Shown: positions 32,436 to 41,936 of the stretch, one piece after another
Numbering within the stretch: position 1 is the stretch's first letter
How the letters are laid out: each line of letters opens with the position of its first letter
NCBI RefSeq assembly: GCF_029892685.1
Contig: NZ_JARXVD010000003.1
Location: 1 to 64,000 of the forward strand
DNA from: Mycobacterium sp. OTB74
GTDB lineage: Bacteria; Actinomycetota; Actinomycetes; Mycobacteriales; Mycobacteriaceae
Length of the DNA stretch: 64,000 nucleotides
Direction: 5' to 3'
Made by a program: the position numbers and the translations under genes
Notes under the pieces: generated by a model
Database searches by the model: none
What the model saw: only the letters and a program-made list of their open reading frames with translations
What the model was told of the DNA's origin: nothing

Positions 32436-33371
32436 ATGAAACCCCTGTGCCGTTGGATTCTGGGGCTCGCAGTGGTCCTGTTACTGGCCGGATGCGGCAG
32501 CGCCAACCCGCTTGGTGGCGGTGCGGCCAATGGCGATCTCAAGTCGATCGTGGTGGGCTCGGCGGATTTCCCGGAATCCAAGATCATCGCCGAAATCTAT
32601 GCACAGGTGTTGGAGGCCAACGGTTTTACTGTCGGGCGGCAGTTCGGCATCGGCAGTCGTGAGACGTATGTACCTGCGGTCAAAGACCATTCGATTGACC
32701 TGATCCCCGAGTACACCGGCAACCTGCTGCAATATTTCGACCCGAAGACCAAGGCCACCGTCCCTGCCGAGGTCGAATTGGCTTTGCACCGCGCCCTTCC
32801 CGGCGATTTGTCGATCCTGACCCCGTCGCCGGCCGAGGACGCCGACACTGTCGCGGTGTCGGAGCAGACGGCCCGCAAGTGGAACCTGAAGACAATTGGT
32901 GATCTGGCGCGCCATTCGTCAGAGGTGAAATTCGGCGGGCCGTCAGAGTTCCTGAAGCGTACTGAGGGGCTACCGGGACTTAAGACGAACTACGGTCTCG
33001 ATATCCCGCCGGCCAACTTCATCGCCATCAGTGACGGCGGGGGACCGGCGACAGTGCGTGCGCTGGTTGATGGAACTGTCACCGCCGCAAATATTTTCAG
33101 TACCTCTCCGGCTATCCCACAGAATCACCTGGTGGTGCTCGAGGATCCGAAGCACAACTTCCTGGCCGCGAATGTGGTGCCGCTTGTTTCGTCGCAGAAA
33201 AAATCTGATCAGCTCAAAACGGTGCTCGACGCGGTCAATGCGAAGCTAACCACCGCGGCGTTGATTGACATGAACATCGCGGTGTCCGGAAACGGTGGTC
33301 TCGATGTCGATCAGGCGGCCCGGAAATGGGTGCAGGAAAACGGATTCGATAAAGCGTTGGGGGGCCGATGA
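32436..33371 (+). CDS. proX: osmoprotectant ABC transporter, substrate-binding lipoprotein ProX
   Basis: 311 residues. Signal peptide with lipobox (LVLLLAGC, Cys21) anchors the protein outside the membrane. The OpuAC-type binding domain begins LKSIVVGSADFPESKIIAEIYAQVLEANG, the usual start for glycine-betaine/choline receptors of the ProX/OpuC group, and contains IDLIPEYTGNLLQYF. First gene of proXVWZ; its stop overlaps the proV ATG. The gene order matches M. tuberculosis Rv3759c-Rv3756c. Ligand betaine, choline or similar by family. Confidence 0.93.
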   Translation: MKPLCRWILGLAVVLLLAGCGSANPLGGGAANGDLKSIVVGSADFPESKIIAEIYAQVLEANGFTVGRQFGIGSRETYVPAVKDHSIDLIPEYTGNLLQYFDPKTKATVPAEVELALHRALPGDLSILTPSPAEDADTVAVSEQTARKWNLKTIGDLARHSSEVKFGGPSEFLKRTEGLPGLKTNYGLDIPPANFIAISDGGGPATVRALVDGTVTAANIFSTSPAIPQNHLVVLEDPKHNFLAANVVPLVSSQKKSDQLKTVLDAVNAKLTTAALIDMNIAVSGNGGLDVDQAARKWVQENGFDKALGGR

Positions 33372-34465
33372 TCAGCTTCGACAACGTCAGCAAGCGTTAT
33401 GAAGACGGTACGGTCGCAGTGGACGGCCTGAGTCTGGAGATCTCCGAAGGTGCACTGTCGGTGTTCGTCGGGCCATCGGGGTGTGGCAAGACCACGTCCA
33501 TGCGCATGATCAACCGGATGATCGAACCCACCTCGGGCACACTGACGGTCAACGGATCTGATGTGGCCACCGTCGACCCGGTCAAGCTGCGCCTGGGCAT
33601 CGGTTACGTGCTGCAGAGTGCGGGACTGATGCCACATCTGAAAGTGGTGGACAACGTCGCCACTGTCCCGGTGCTCAAGGGCGAATCACGCCGCAACGCA
33701 AGGAAAATTGCACTCGGAATGCTGGAGCGCGTCGGGCTGGACGTGAAGCTGGCCAACAGGTACCCGGCGCAACTGTCCGGCGGGCAGCAACAGCGAGTGG
33801 GCGTGGCGCGGGCACTGGCCGCCGACCCGCCGATCCTGCTGATGGACGAACCATTCAGCGCGGTCGACCCCGTGGTACGCGAGGAACTGCAGGCCGAAAT
33901 CCTGCGCCTGCAAGCGGATCTGCGCAAGACCATCGTATTCGTCACCCATGACATCGATGAGGCGGTCAAGCTGGGGGACAAGGTTGCGGTATTTGGCCGC
34001 GGCGGTGTTCTGCAGCAGTACGCTGCGCCGCAGCGGCTGTTGTCCAACCCGGCAAATGAATTCGTCGCCGGCTTCATCGGCGCCGACCGCGGCTATCGCG
34101 GGCTGCAGTTCCTGGACGCCCGCGGGTTGGTGCTGCGAGATATTCGCACGGTCAACGAAGCCGCGATCAATGCACTGGATCTCGCTGACGGGCAATGGGC
34201 TTTGGTACTGAGCGACGACGGGACCCCCTACGCCTGGATCAACGACGACGGCGTCGGGTTGCACCGCGCTGGAAAATCGTTGTACGACAGCAGTATCGCT
34301 GGAGGGTCGTTGTTCAGACCGCCAGGAACGCTGCGACTGGCGCTGGATTCGGCACTGTCCTCGCCGGCCGGGTTGGGCGTTGCCGTCGATGAACACGACC
34401 AGGTGATCGGCGGGGTAGCCATCGCCGATGTGATGGCGATGATCAAGAGTCGCAAAGGCACCTGA
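33368..34465 (+). CDS. proV: osmoprotectant ABC transporter, ATP-binding protein ProV
   Basis: 365 residues. Walker A GPSGCGKTT near 36-44, Q-loop in YVLQSAGL, signature LSGGQQQRVGVARAL, Walker B ILLMDEPFSAVD and switch His in VTHDIDEA. After the ATPase (to about 235) a C-terminal region of 130 residues corresponds in position to the CBS-type regulatory part in betaine transporters, but is divergent. The stop abuts the next start with no gap. Confidence 0.94.
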   Translation: MISFDNVSKRYEDGTVAVDGLSLEISEGALSVFVGPSGCGKTTSMRMINRMIEPTSGTLTVNGSDVATVDPVKLRLGIGYVLQSAGLMPHLKVVDNVATVPVLKGESRRNARKIALGMLERVGLDVKLANRYPAQLSGGQQQRVGVARALAADPPILLMDEPFSAVDPVVREELQAEILRLQADLRKTIVFVTHDIDEAVKLGDKVAVFGRGGVLQQYAAPQRLLSNPANEFVAGFIGADRGYRGLQFLDARGLVLRDIRTVNEAAINALDLADGQWALVLSDDGTPYAWINDDGVGLHRAGKSLYDSSIAGGSLFRPPGTLRLALDSALSSPAGLGVAVDEHDQVIGGVAIADVMAMIKSRKGT

Positions 34466-35110
34466 GTGCGATATCTGCTGACCCACCTGGACACCGCGTG
34501 GCTGTTGACGCAGATTCACCTGCGCCTGGCGTTAGTGCCGTTGTTCTTGGGCGTGCTGATCGCTGTGCCCGTGGGCGCATTCATCCACCGTCGGCCCCGG
34601 CTGCGCCGCCCCACCGCGGTGGTCGCCAGCATAATTTTCACCATTCCGTCGCTGGCACTGTTCGTGGTGCTACCGCTGATCATCCCGACCCGGATTCTCG
34701 ACGAGGCCAACGTGGTCGTGGCGCTGACGCTCTACACCGTCGCGCTGTTGGTCAGGGCCGTGCCTGAAGCCCTTGACGCGGTCCCCGCGGAGGTACTTGA
34801 ATCCGCCACCGCTGTCGGCTACCGGCCGCGCACCAGAATGCTGAAAGTGGAACTGCCCCTGGCTATTCCGGTGCTTACTGCGAACCTGCGGGTAGTCGCC
34901 GTCACCAACATCTCCATGGTGGCGGTCGGCTCGGTGATCGGCATTGGGGGCCTGGGGACCTGGTTCACCGAGGGATATCAGGCCGACAAGAGCGAGCAGA
35001 TCATCGCCGGCATCATCGCGGTCTTCGTCCTGGCCATCGTCATCGACCTGCTGATCCTGGCCGCCGGATGGCTGGCCACTCCGTGGACCCGAGCCAAGGT
35101 GGCGGCATGA
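34466..35110 (+). CDS. proW: osmoprotectant ABC transporter, permease ProW
   Basis: 214 residues from GTG 34466, directly after the proV stop. Five or six membrane segments and the EAA loop in AEVLESATAVGYRPRTRMLKVELPLAIPVL. One of two permeases in this heteromeric importer. The last codon overlaps the proZ ATG by 4 bp. Confidence 0.92.
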   Translation: MRYLLTHLDTAWLLTQIHLRLALVPLFLGVLIAVPVGAFIHRRPRLRRPTAVVASIIFTIPSLALFVVLPLIIPTRILDEANVVVALTLYTVALLVRAVPEALDAVPAEVLESATAVGYRPRTRMLKVELPLAIPVLTANLRVVAVTNISMVAVGSVIGIGGLGTWFTEGYQADKSEQIIAGIIAVFVLAIVIDLLILAAGWLATPWTRAKVAA

Positions 35111-35847
35111 GCATGAATTTCCTGCAGCAGGCGGTGGATTACATCTGCACCGGCGCGAACTGGGCCGGACCGGCCGGACTGGGTGCTCGCACGCTCGAAC
35201 ACCTGGAGTACACCGGCATCGCGGTGCTGGCCAGTGCGCTCATCGCGGTTCCGGTGGGCATGTACATCGGCCACACCGGCCGTGGCACCACCCTGGTGGT
35301 CGGCGGCGTCAATGCACTGCGGGCGCTGCCGACCCTCGGAGTGCTGCTGCTGGGGGTGCTGTTGTGGGGCCTGGGTCTGATTCCGCCGACGGTCGCGCTG
35401 ATGCTCCTGGGAATCCCGCCGCTGTTGGCCGGCACTTATGCCGGGATCGCGAATGTCGACCCGACAGTGGTGGACGCCGCGCGCGCCATGGGAATGACTG
35501 AGCGGCAGGTATTGCTGCGAGCCGAGGTACCCAACGCGATGCCGTTGATCGTCGGCGGGTTGCGCACGGCGACACTGCAGGTGGTGGCCACCGCGACCAT
35601 CGCCGCCTACGCCAGCCTCGGCGGCCTCGGCCGGTACCTGATCGACGGCATCAAGGTTCGCCAGTTCTACCTGGCGCTGGTCGGTGCACTGTTGGTCGCG
35701 GCGTTGGCGCTGGTGCTGGACGGCCTGTTAGCCATGGCCGTCCGGGCTTCCCGGCCCGGCGTCGGGGGTCCGGTCCGGGCGCCTCGGTCCGGACCGTCGG
35801 GACTTACCGAGCGGGGTACGAAGGTGGACGCTCGTCGCCTACGGTAG
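35107..35847 (+). CDS. proZ: osmoprotectant ABC transporter, permease ProZ
   Basis: 246 residues from ATG 35107, whose ATGA overlaps the proW stop; a longer frame would start inside proW. Membrane-rich with EAA loop VDAARAMGMTERQVLLRAEVPNAMPL and the LGRYLIDGIKVRQFYLALVGALLVAALAL segment typical of OpuC-type permeases. Ends with an Arg/Pro-rich cytoplasmic tail. The next gene begins 6 bp downstream. Confidence 0.92.
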   Translation: MSMNFLQQAVDYICTGANWAGPAGLGARTLEHLEYTGIAVLASALIAVPVGMYIGHTGRGTTLVVGGVNALRALPTLGVLLLGVLLWGLGLIPPTVALMLLGIPPLLAGTYAGIANVDPTVVDAARAMGMTERQVLLRAEVPNAMPLIVGGLRTATLQVVATATIAAYASLGGLGRYLIDGIKVRQFYLALVGALLVAALALVLDGLLAMAVRASRPGVGGPVRAPRSGPSGLTERGTKVDARRLR

Positions 35848-35852
35848 ACACC

Positions 35853-36458
35853 GTGAGTGCAGCCCAGCCTGATGCCAGCAGTGACGTCGCATGGCCGGCC
35901 ATCCTGACCTGGAGTGCGCAGGACGAGCCGCGGATGGAGTCGGTGCGGGTGCAACTTTCGGGCAACCGGATCAAGGCATACGGCCGGATCGTCGCTGCCG
36001 CGACGTCGTCGCACCCGGCGTTCAGCGCGTCGTATGACCTGGTGACCGACGAGAGCGGAGCCACCAAACGGCTGTCCCTGACTGTCACCCTTGCCGAGCG
36101 GGAGCGACAGCTGTCGATCGCCCGCGACGAAGAGAACATGTGGCTGGTGCAGGACCATCAGAATCAGGCCCGCCGGGCCGCGTACGACGGCGCGCTGGAC
36201 GTCGACGTGATCTTCAGCCCGTTCTTCAACGCCCTGCCGATCCGCCGGACCGGATTGCACCAGCGGACCGGCTCGGTATCGCTGCCGGTGGTGTACGTGA
36301 GGGTGCCCGAGCTGACGGTCGAGCCCGAGACCATCGGCTACGCCAGCCGTGGACCAGGCAAGCCGATCAAGTTGAACTCGCCGGTCGCCGACACCTCGAT
36401 CACCGTCGACGATTCGGGATTCATCCTCGGCTATCCAGGACTGGCAGAGCGGATCTGA
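35853..36458 (+). CDS. putative glycolipid-binding domain protein (PF06475-like; Rv3755c-like)
   Basis: 201 residues from GTG 35853. Beta-rich protein with the family's signature stretch: [36 protein letters not shown], and [18 protein letters not shown], which is the recognisable core. The Pfam family is called putative glycolipid-binding, but I know of no firmly established ligand. It is the fifth gene of the pro operon block, as in M. tuberculosis (Rv3755c), and overlaps the convergent tyrA gene by 38 bp. Possible link to osmotic or envelope stress is only contextual. Confidence 0.82.
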   Translation: MSAAQPDASSDVAWPAILTWSAQDEPRMESVRVQLSGNRIKAYGRIVAAATSSHPAFSASYDLVTDESGATKRLSLTVTLAERERQLSIARDEENMWLVQDHQNQARRAAYDGALDVDVIFSPFFNALPIRRTGLHQRTGSVSLPVVYVRVPELTVEPETIGYASRGPGKPIKLNSPVADTSITVDDSGFILGYPGLAERI

Positions 36459-37377
36459 TCACTCCGCCGGCGCGGCCCTCGGCGGCCAGTTCGTCGCGCC
36501 AGTTGTCGGCACCAATCGTCGTCGTCATGATCTGCGGCCGGCTGAAGCTGTCATATCGGGCGCGGGCAGCATGACCGCTTTCGACCAGCTCAGCCACCGA
36601 ACCGGTGCTGACCAGGGACGCCCGGGCTTTGGTCAGCAGTTCCAGGGCGCGGTCCAGCATGACGGTCAACTCGGCGGCGTTCGCCTCGCACATGGCCCGC
36701 ACCAGGTCCGGCGCGCTGGCCGCGACGCGCGTGCCGTCCCGGAACGATCCGGCGGCAAGCGCGAAGGCCAGCGGGACCTCGCCCGCGGTGGCGGCCAATG
36801 CCTCGGCCAGCAGGTGCGGCAGATGCGAGATGGCTGCGGCGGCCGCGTCGTGCTCGACAGAGCGGGCCGGGACGATCACCGCCCGGCAGTCCAGTGCCAG
36901 GTGCATCACCTGTGCCCACACCTGAGGGTCGACGTGGTCGTCCACGCTGAGCACCCACGGTGCCCCGGCGAACAGGTCCGCGGTGCCGGCGGCCCACCCG
37001 GAATGCGCGGTACCGGCCATCGGGTGCCCACCGACGAATCGTCGGAGCAAGCCGTAGTCTTGAACCTGCTGCAGCACATTGCCTTTCACGCTCACGACAT
37101 CGGTGAGCGGGCAGTCTGGGGCGGTACTGCGAATGTGCTCCAGCATGATCGGCAGGGCGGGCACCGGCACGGCCAGCACAATCAGTGCGTCGCTGGCTGC
37201 GGCACGCTGCAACGTCGCGATGAGGTCCTCGCTCGCGTCGAATCCATCGAAGCGGGCGGCCGCAGCGCCGTCGATGGACCGGTTGTAGCCGAATACCTCG
37301 CGGCCCGACGCCTGCGCGGCGCGCATGAGCGAGCCGCCAATGAGCCCCAATCCCAGCACGCACACCGGAGTTGTCAC
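36421..37377 (-). CDS. tyrA: prephenate dehydrogenase TyrA
   Basis: 318 residues. Converts prephenate to 4-hydroxyphenylpyruvate with NAD(P), in tyrosine synthesis. Nucleotide-binding [16 protein letters not shown] at the N-terminus, the catalytic His motif in [15 protein letters not shown] and the downstream [19 protein letters not shown] helix are conserved. The last 13 codons overlap the 3' end of the glycolipid-binding gene tail to tail. ATG 37377 begins the usual length. The product can feed the aromatic aminotransferase encoded at 2487-3578. Confidence 0.93.
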   Translation of the reverse strand: MTTPVCVLGLGLIGGSLMRAAQASGREVFGYNRSIDGAAAARFDGFDASEDLIATLQRAAASDALIVLAVPVPALPIMLEHIRSTAPDCPLTDVVSVKGNVLQQVQDYGLLRRFVGGHPMAGTAHSGWAAGTADLFAGAPWVLSVDDHVDPQVWAQVMHLALDCRAVIVPARSVEHDAAAAAISHLPHLLAEALAATAGEVPLAFALAAGSFRDGTRVAASAPDLVRAMCEANAAELTVMLDRALELLTKARASLVSTGSVAELVESGHAARARYDSFSRPQIMTTTIGADNWRDELAAEGRAGGVIRSALPVLDSRG

Positions 37378-37460
37378 GCTTAAAGGTTGGCATATGGCTC
37401 AGCCGGGGCCGTAGGCAGGACCGCTGGTCAAGTGGCTAGCCGCGGACTAGCGTTAGCGCC

Positions 37461-37979
37461 ATGGCAGCACAGCGCGCACAGACACAACAGCAGGCTGCCG
37501 ACCTGCCCGACGGTTTCGGCGTGGCCGTCGTCCGGGAGGACGGCATGTGGCGCTGCGCGCCGCTGACCCGGGCAGCTCTGGGCGACCTGTCCGCGGTGGA
37601 GACCGAACTGTGCGAATTACGCAGTGCCGGAGCGGTTTTCGGGCTGCTGAACGTCGATGACGAGTTCTTCGTGATCGTGCGTCCGGCACCGTCCGGAACT
37701 CGTCTGTTGCTGTCGGACGCCACCGCGGCGCTGGACTATGACATCGCCGCGGATGTGCTGGAGAAGCTCGACGGCGTGGTGAGCCTGGACGACCTGGAAG
37801 ACGAGGACCCTTTCGAGGAAGGCGATCTCGGGTTGCTGGCGGATCTGGGGCTGCCCGAAGCGGTGCTGGGCGTGATCCTGGCTGATGACGAGTACGCCGA
37901 CGAACAATTGAGCCGCATCGCCCAGGAGATGGGCTTCAACGACGAACTGGTTGCGGTGCTGGACAAGATCGGGCGGTGA
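37461..37979 (+). CDS. tRNA adenosine deaminase-associated protein (Rv3753c-like)
   Basis: 172 acidic residues. The LNVDDEFFVIVRPAPSGTRLLLSDATAALDY segment and the C-terminal EMGFNDELVAVLDKIGR match actinobacterial proteins always found upstream of tadA and named for that association. Its stop overlaps the tadA GTG by 4 bp. The biochemical role is not established; it may bind or stabilise TadA. Confidence 0.88.
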   Translation: MAAQRAQTQQQAADLPDGFGVAVVREDGMWRCAPLTRAALGDLSAVETELCELRSAGAVFGLLNVDDEFFVIVRPAPSGTRLLLSDATAALDYDIAADVLEKLDGVVSLDDLEDEDPFEEGDLGLLADLGLPEAVLGVILADDEYADEQLSRIAQEMGFNDELVAVLDKIGR

Positions 37980-38431
37980 GCCCTTCCGATGAGCAGTTGA
38001 TCCGGCTGGCGCTGCAGGCTGCTGGTTCGGCTGGGGTCGATGATGTGCCGATCGGCGCAGTGGTCTTTTCCGCCGACGGTGTCGAGCTGGCCCGGGCGGC
38101 CAACGCCCGGGAGTCGCTGGGTGACCCTACTGCGCACGCCGAAATCCTCGCCCTGCGGGCCGCGGCTGCCGTGCATGGCGACGGCTGGCGCTTGGAAGGT
38201 GCGACCGTGGCGGTAACCGTCGAACCATGCACCATGTGCGCCGGCGCGCTGGTGATGGCGCGGGTGGCGCGCGTCGTGTTCGGGGCATGGGAGCCCAAGA
38301 CCGGGGCCGTCGGCTCACTGTGGGACGTAGTTCGGGACCGGCGGCTGACGCATCGGCCCGAGGTACGTGGCGGCGTGTTGGAAAGCGAGTGCGCGGCGCT
38401 TATGGAGGGATTTTTCGCAGGTCAGCGCTGA
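37976..38431 (+). CDS. tadA: tRNA-specific adenosine deaminase TadA
   Basis: 151 residues from GTG 37976. Zinc cytidine-deaminase fold with H54-A-E56 (TAHAEILAL) and PCTMC (C85, C88) as ligands and proton shuttle. Converts A34 to inosine in tRNA-Arg(ACG), whose gene is in this window at 3795-3870. Translationally coupled to the associated protein gene upstream; a tRNA-Ser gene follows. Confidence 0.94.
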   Translation: MSPSDEQLIRLALQAAGSAGVDDVPIGAVVFSADGVELARAANARESLGDPTAHAEILALRAAAAVHGDGWRLEGATVAVTVEPCTMCAGALVMARVARVVFGAWEPKTGAVGSLWDVVRDRRLTHRPEVRGGVLESECAALMEGFFAGQR

Positions 38432-38594
38432 CTGACCGGCCGCGGGAGAATGGCCGGGTGAGGTATCCCGGCGACGCGTGTCATAGCGGGCCGGCGGAGT
38501 GCAGATTCGGCGGCTTCGGGCTGTTGCGGTTGGTCTTCGGTGCAGCGCACTAGGCGATTAGGGCTACTGCCGTGGTACCGGTAAGCTGCCACAC

Positions 38595-38685
38595 GGTGGC
38601 GTGTCCGAGCGGCCTAAGGAGCACGCCTCGAAAGCGTGTGTGGGGTAACCCCCCACCGAGGGTTCAAATCCCTCCGCCACCGCCA
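38595..38685 (+). tRNA. tRNA-Ser (anticodon CGA)
   Basis: Class II tRNA with long variable arm. Acceptor GGTGGCG pairs with CGCCACC, anticodon stem ACGC/GCGT encloses CTCGAAA (anticodon CGA), T-loop GGTTCAAATCC, and encoded CCA (38683-38685). In M. tuberculosis the tRNA-Ser in this position (serX) lies next to an integrase gene; no integrase is seen here. Confidence 0.97.
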
Positions 38686-38688
38686 TAG

Positions 38689-38726
38689 CCTCTCACTTGT
38701 TAACGCAGGTGGGAGGTTATTTTTAT
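38689..38726 (+). terminator. intrinsic terminator of tRNA-Ser
   Basis: An 11-bp stem (38689-38699 with 38706-38716, two G.U pairs), 6-nt loop, then TTATTTTTATT. Starts 4 bp after the tRNA CCA. This is one of the clearest factor-independent terminators in the window. Confidence 0.85.
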
Positions 38727-38868
38727 TCAGTGACCCCAGAGATTCTCGACACCGCGTCTCACGATGATTCTCGTCAAGGTGTCGGAATCCTCATTTGGCT
38801 GCGGCAGGCGAGGATATTGTGCTGAGCAATTGCCGATTTCTCGGTCACCTCACAGCCGCGTATCCGGC

Positions 38869-40553
38869 ATGAATCCGGCCATCCGGAAAGGACTCGCTGA
38901 CGCCGTGGCAGATGAGTGGGATGTGATCGTTGTCGGCGCCGGCTTAGGTGGCTGCTTTGCCGCATCGCGTCTTGCCGAGCGTGGGCTCAAGGTCTTGGTG
39001 CTGGAGCTCGGCGATGTGACCGATCCGCCGAAACTCAAGCCCGGACTGCTGCGACGAATCGCGCGCAAAGTCCGGGGAACTGCGCCGGTCGGAGCCGAGT
39101 GGCCCGACAGCGCAACGCGATACGATTTCGACCGCGCCAAGCACGCCCGCGTCTGGCCGATACTCGGGTGGGGTCCTGGGGGGCCTCGGTGCTCTACAGC
39201 GGGGCCCTTGGGCGCTTTCGCCGCGAGGATTTGTACTCCAAGGTGGGCGATCAACTTGACGGGGTCGCGTCGCTGCCCGACGACTGGCCGATCGACTTTG
39301 ACGAGCTGCGCGGCTATTACCGGTCCGCCGAGGCGCGCATGCGTGTTGTCGGTGAACGCGATCCGCTCGACGAAGACGACGACTCCGAACCTGCAGCACC
39401 GCCCCCTTTGTCGAATCGGGATGCGGCGATCGTGGGTGATCTCAAGTGCGCGGGCATGCATCCCTATCGCCTTCGAGTGGGCATCGACTATATGCCGGGC
39501 TGCGAAGAGTGCCAGGACCGGCGCTGCCCGCGTCTGTGCAAGGCCGACGGCTACAGCCGGGCGCTGCTGCCCGCGCTCGAAACCGGGCGGATTCGACTCG
39601 ATCTCGGAGTCGTCGTCTCGGAGATCCTCCCCGCGGGCGACCTGTGGGCGGTCACCGGCCGCGGCGAGGACGGCACCATGCGGGAGCACCGCGGCCGCAG
39701 CGTGATCGTTGCGGCAGGGGCGCTGAACACGCCGTTGCTGTTGAACCGGTCGGACCAACTCTGGCGCGATGTGGCCCGACCCGCGGTGCTGGGTCGCGGG
39801 CTGCTCTTCCACTTCTCGGACATTATCCTGGTGTCGCTGCGGCGCAAGTCTCCGCCAGAAGATGCTGCCGGGCCGTCCAAGACGATCGCGTTCCGTGATC
39901 TGTACGGCAGCTCGGACGGGGTCGGCGAGGTGCAGTCCTACGGGCCGGGCCTGACCGCCCGGCTGATCATGAACGGGCTGCGCACGCTGCTGTACGACGC
40001 CGGGCTCGAACAGTTCAACCGCATTGTCGCGCTGGCATTTCCCCTCGCCGCGTTGGCCGCGCGTGTGTGGAAGTCGGGCGTGGTTTTCGCAACGATTTCG
40101 CCGGATCGGCCCTTCGCCGAGAACCGCGTCTGGGAGGAAGTCGGGCCGGAAGATACGTCCGCCGAGGCGACCGGAAGGGCGCGCATCGCCTTCACCTATT
40201 CGGTTCCCCGGCAACTGCGTGCGCGCAGTCGCGGGAGACGCCGGCTGTTGACCGCTGCCTTCGCGCCCAATCGCGTTCGGTTTCTGTTGCCCGCTGGGAC
40301 GCCGAACCTGGGGCATCCGATGGGCACCTGCCGGATGGGCTCCGACCCGGCGCACTCGGTGGTCGATCCACGCGGGCAGGTCTGGGAACATCCGGGGTTG
40401 TACGTAGGTGATGCATCGGTCTTCCCGTCATCTGCAGGAGTCGGCCCGAGCCTCACCGTAGCAGCGCTGGGACTGCGGCTCGGCGACCACTTGGCGAGTG
40501 TGCTCGAGCGTCATGACGGGGGCAACGCGACGCTGGCTGGTCGCGAAGACTGA
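38869..40553 (+). pseudogene. GMC-family oxidoreductase, frameshifted
   Basis: Read as one gene it gives about 560 residues. The N-terminal part (ATG 38869 to about 39180) holds the FAD-binding VVGAGLGGCFAASRLAERGLK. The remainder continues in another frame (SVLYSGALGRFRREDLYSK onwards) and ends with the GMC C-terminal signature LGHPMGTCRMGSDP...YVGDASVFPSSAGVGPS. The frame change falls in six Gs at 39178-39183; seven Gs would restore GWGPGGASVLYSG. Either a recent inactivating deletion, a phase-variable tract or an assembly error. Substrate unknown; cholesterol oxidase-like and alcohol oxidase-like relatives exist. The 183 bp before it hold only the tRNA terminator. Confidence 0.8.
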
Positions 40554-40691
40554 AGCGGTGATCGCCGCGGCGAGGGGCTTTTAGCGGTTTCTCCTGCAAA
40601 ATCAGCCAAACGGGGGAGGACTCCGGACGGCATCCGGCCGACTCTTGTCGTATGCGTCAAATTTCGCTGACGCGACGTCGAGGAGGACGAA

Positions 40692-41000
40692 ATGAAGTAC
40701 TTGGTTTCCTGGGATTACCGGTTCAACGGCACTGCCGCGGAGAACGAGGAATCTGGTAAGCGCGGCCTGGCCGTGTTCGCCCAGTGGACGCCGCCAGCCA
40801 GCGCGACGTATCACGTGTTTGTCGGCCGAATCGACGGCGGCGGCGGGTTCGCGCTGGTGGAGACCGATGATCCGATGGATATCGCGGATGTCACCGGCAA
40901 GTTCGGGTTTATTGCCGATTACCAGGTCTTCCCGGTCGTCGACATCGCCGAAGCGGCGGGAGCACTGCAAAACGGAGTCGAATTCCGGGCCGCAATCTAG
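40692..41000 (+). CDS. DUF3303-like small protein
   Basis: 102 residues with a strong GAGGAGG ribosome site ahead of ATG 40692. Sequence KYLVSWDYRFNGTAAENEES, FAQWTPPASATYHVFVGRIDGGGGFALVETDDP and IADVTGKFGFIADYQVFPVVDI follows the DUF3303 ferredoxin-like dimeric fold. No function is known to me. Stands alone, convergent with the hydrolase gene. Confidence 0.75.
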   Translation: MKYLVSWDYRFNGTAAENEESGKRGLAVFAQWTPPASATYHVFVGRIDGGGGFALVETDDPMDIADVTGKFGFIADYQVFPVVDIAEAAGALQNGVEFRAAI

Positions 41001-41019
41001 CGCGGTCCGGCGCCCCAGC

Positions 41020-41856
41020 TCACAGTCCTAGACCTGTCAGCCATTCGTCGATCCGCCCGGCAACGGCCTCCCAACCGGGCTCGAGCATCATGTCGTGCCC
41101 CATGCCGTGGAAGACCTCGGCGGCGGTGCGGTACGCGCGCGCGGTGGCCCGGACTGCTGGTGGCGGGCAGCAGGTGTCCTCATCCGCGCCGAGTACCAGC
41201 ACCGGATCACCCATACGCTCGGGCATCGGGGTGCTCAGCATCAGCATGTCCAGTTGCACCCGGCGGCTTTCCTCACCTAGCAGACCAGACCATCGGGCGA
41301 TGTCCTCGGCCGGCGTGTGGGCGGAAAAGAAAGATTCGCGCACCCAGTTCGGATCGTTCACCATTGCGCTCTGCCGCGCAGTTACCACGCTCTTGGCCAT
41401 CCGCCACGGATGGCGGCGGAACATCCGAAGGAAGCGCCCCCAGGAAAGCCGAGGCGGTATCGGAGCCAGCAGCACGCTGGCCGGTGCCCGGTGCGTGTCG
41501 AGGTATTTCTCCACGATGAAGCTGCCCATCGAGTGTCCGATCAGCACCGGCGGCGTCGGTAAGGTGCTGGCCACCGCGGCCACGTCGTCGACGTAGTCGT
41601 CGACGGAATACGTCCGGAGCGGTTTGTAGGCAGGACTGGCGCCATGTCCGCCGAGGCTGAAGGCGACGGCGTGATAGCCGCGGTTGGCGAAGTATTCGAG
41701 GAAGTGCTCCCGCCAGCACCACGCGGCATGTGAGGCATCATGGACGAAAAGCATTGGTACAGAATGAGTTTGGGTTTCGATGCCGGCGTCGATGATCTCC
41801 AGTGTGGGGGTGTCGTGCCCAACCGGGACATCGGTGTCGAAGCCTGCAATAAGCAT
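41020..41856 (-). CDS. alpha/beta hydrolase
   Basis: 278 residues. The oxyanion strand reads PMLFVHDASHAAWCW, the nucleophile elbow LIGHSMGSF (Ser near 108), the acid LVLGADEDTCCPP and the catalytic His MGHDMML near the C-terminus. The layout is that of esterase or carbon-carbon hydrolase family members. Substrate unknown. Convergent with the DUF3303 gene, same strand as the LuxR regulator upstream. Confidence 0.88.
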   Translation of the reverse strand: MLIAGFDTDVPVGHDTPTLEIIDAGIETQTHSVPMLFVHDASHAAWCWREHFLEYFANRGYHAVAFSLGGHGASPAYKPLRTYSVDDYVDDVAAVASTLPTPPVLIGHSMGSFIVEKYLDTHRAPASVLLAPIPPRLSWGRFLRMFRRHPWRMAKSVVTARQSAMVNDPNWVRESFFSAHTPAEDIARWSGLLGEESRRVQLDMLMLSTPMPERMGDPVLVLGADEDTCCPPPAVRATARAYRTAAEVFHGMGHDMMLEPGWEAVAGRIDEWLTGLGL

Positions 41857-41936
41857 TGATCGCTCCTCCCGTTGAAAAGAGGATCGACCTGCGTGGGCAC
41901 CGGAACATCAGCCGATCGGCGTAGATCCGCTGTGAC

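Noticed and set aside
38595..38763. Prophage or island attached at tRNA-Ser(CGA)
   Set aside because: M. tuberculosis has an integrase at the similar tRNA, but here only a terminator and ordinary genes follow; no att duplication was seen.
38850..40391. Open frame of 513 codons on the minus strand opposite the GMC oxidoreductase
   Set aside because: The plus strand carries both GMC signatures; the minus frame has no motif and Arg/Pro-biased composition. It nevertheless shows that the frameshift region should be checked at read level.
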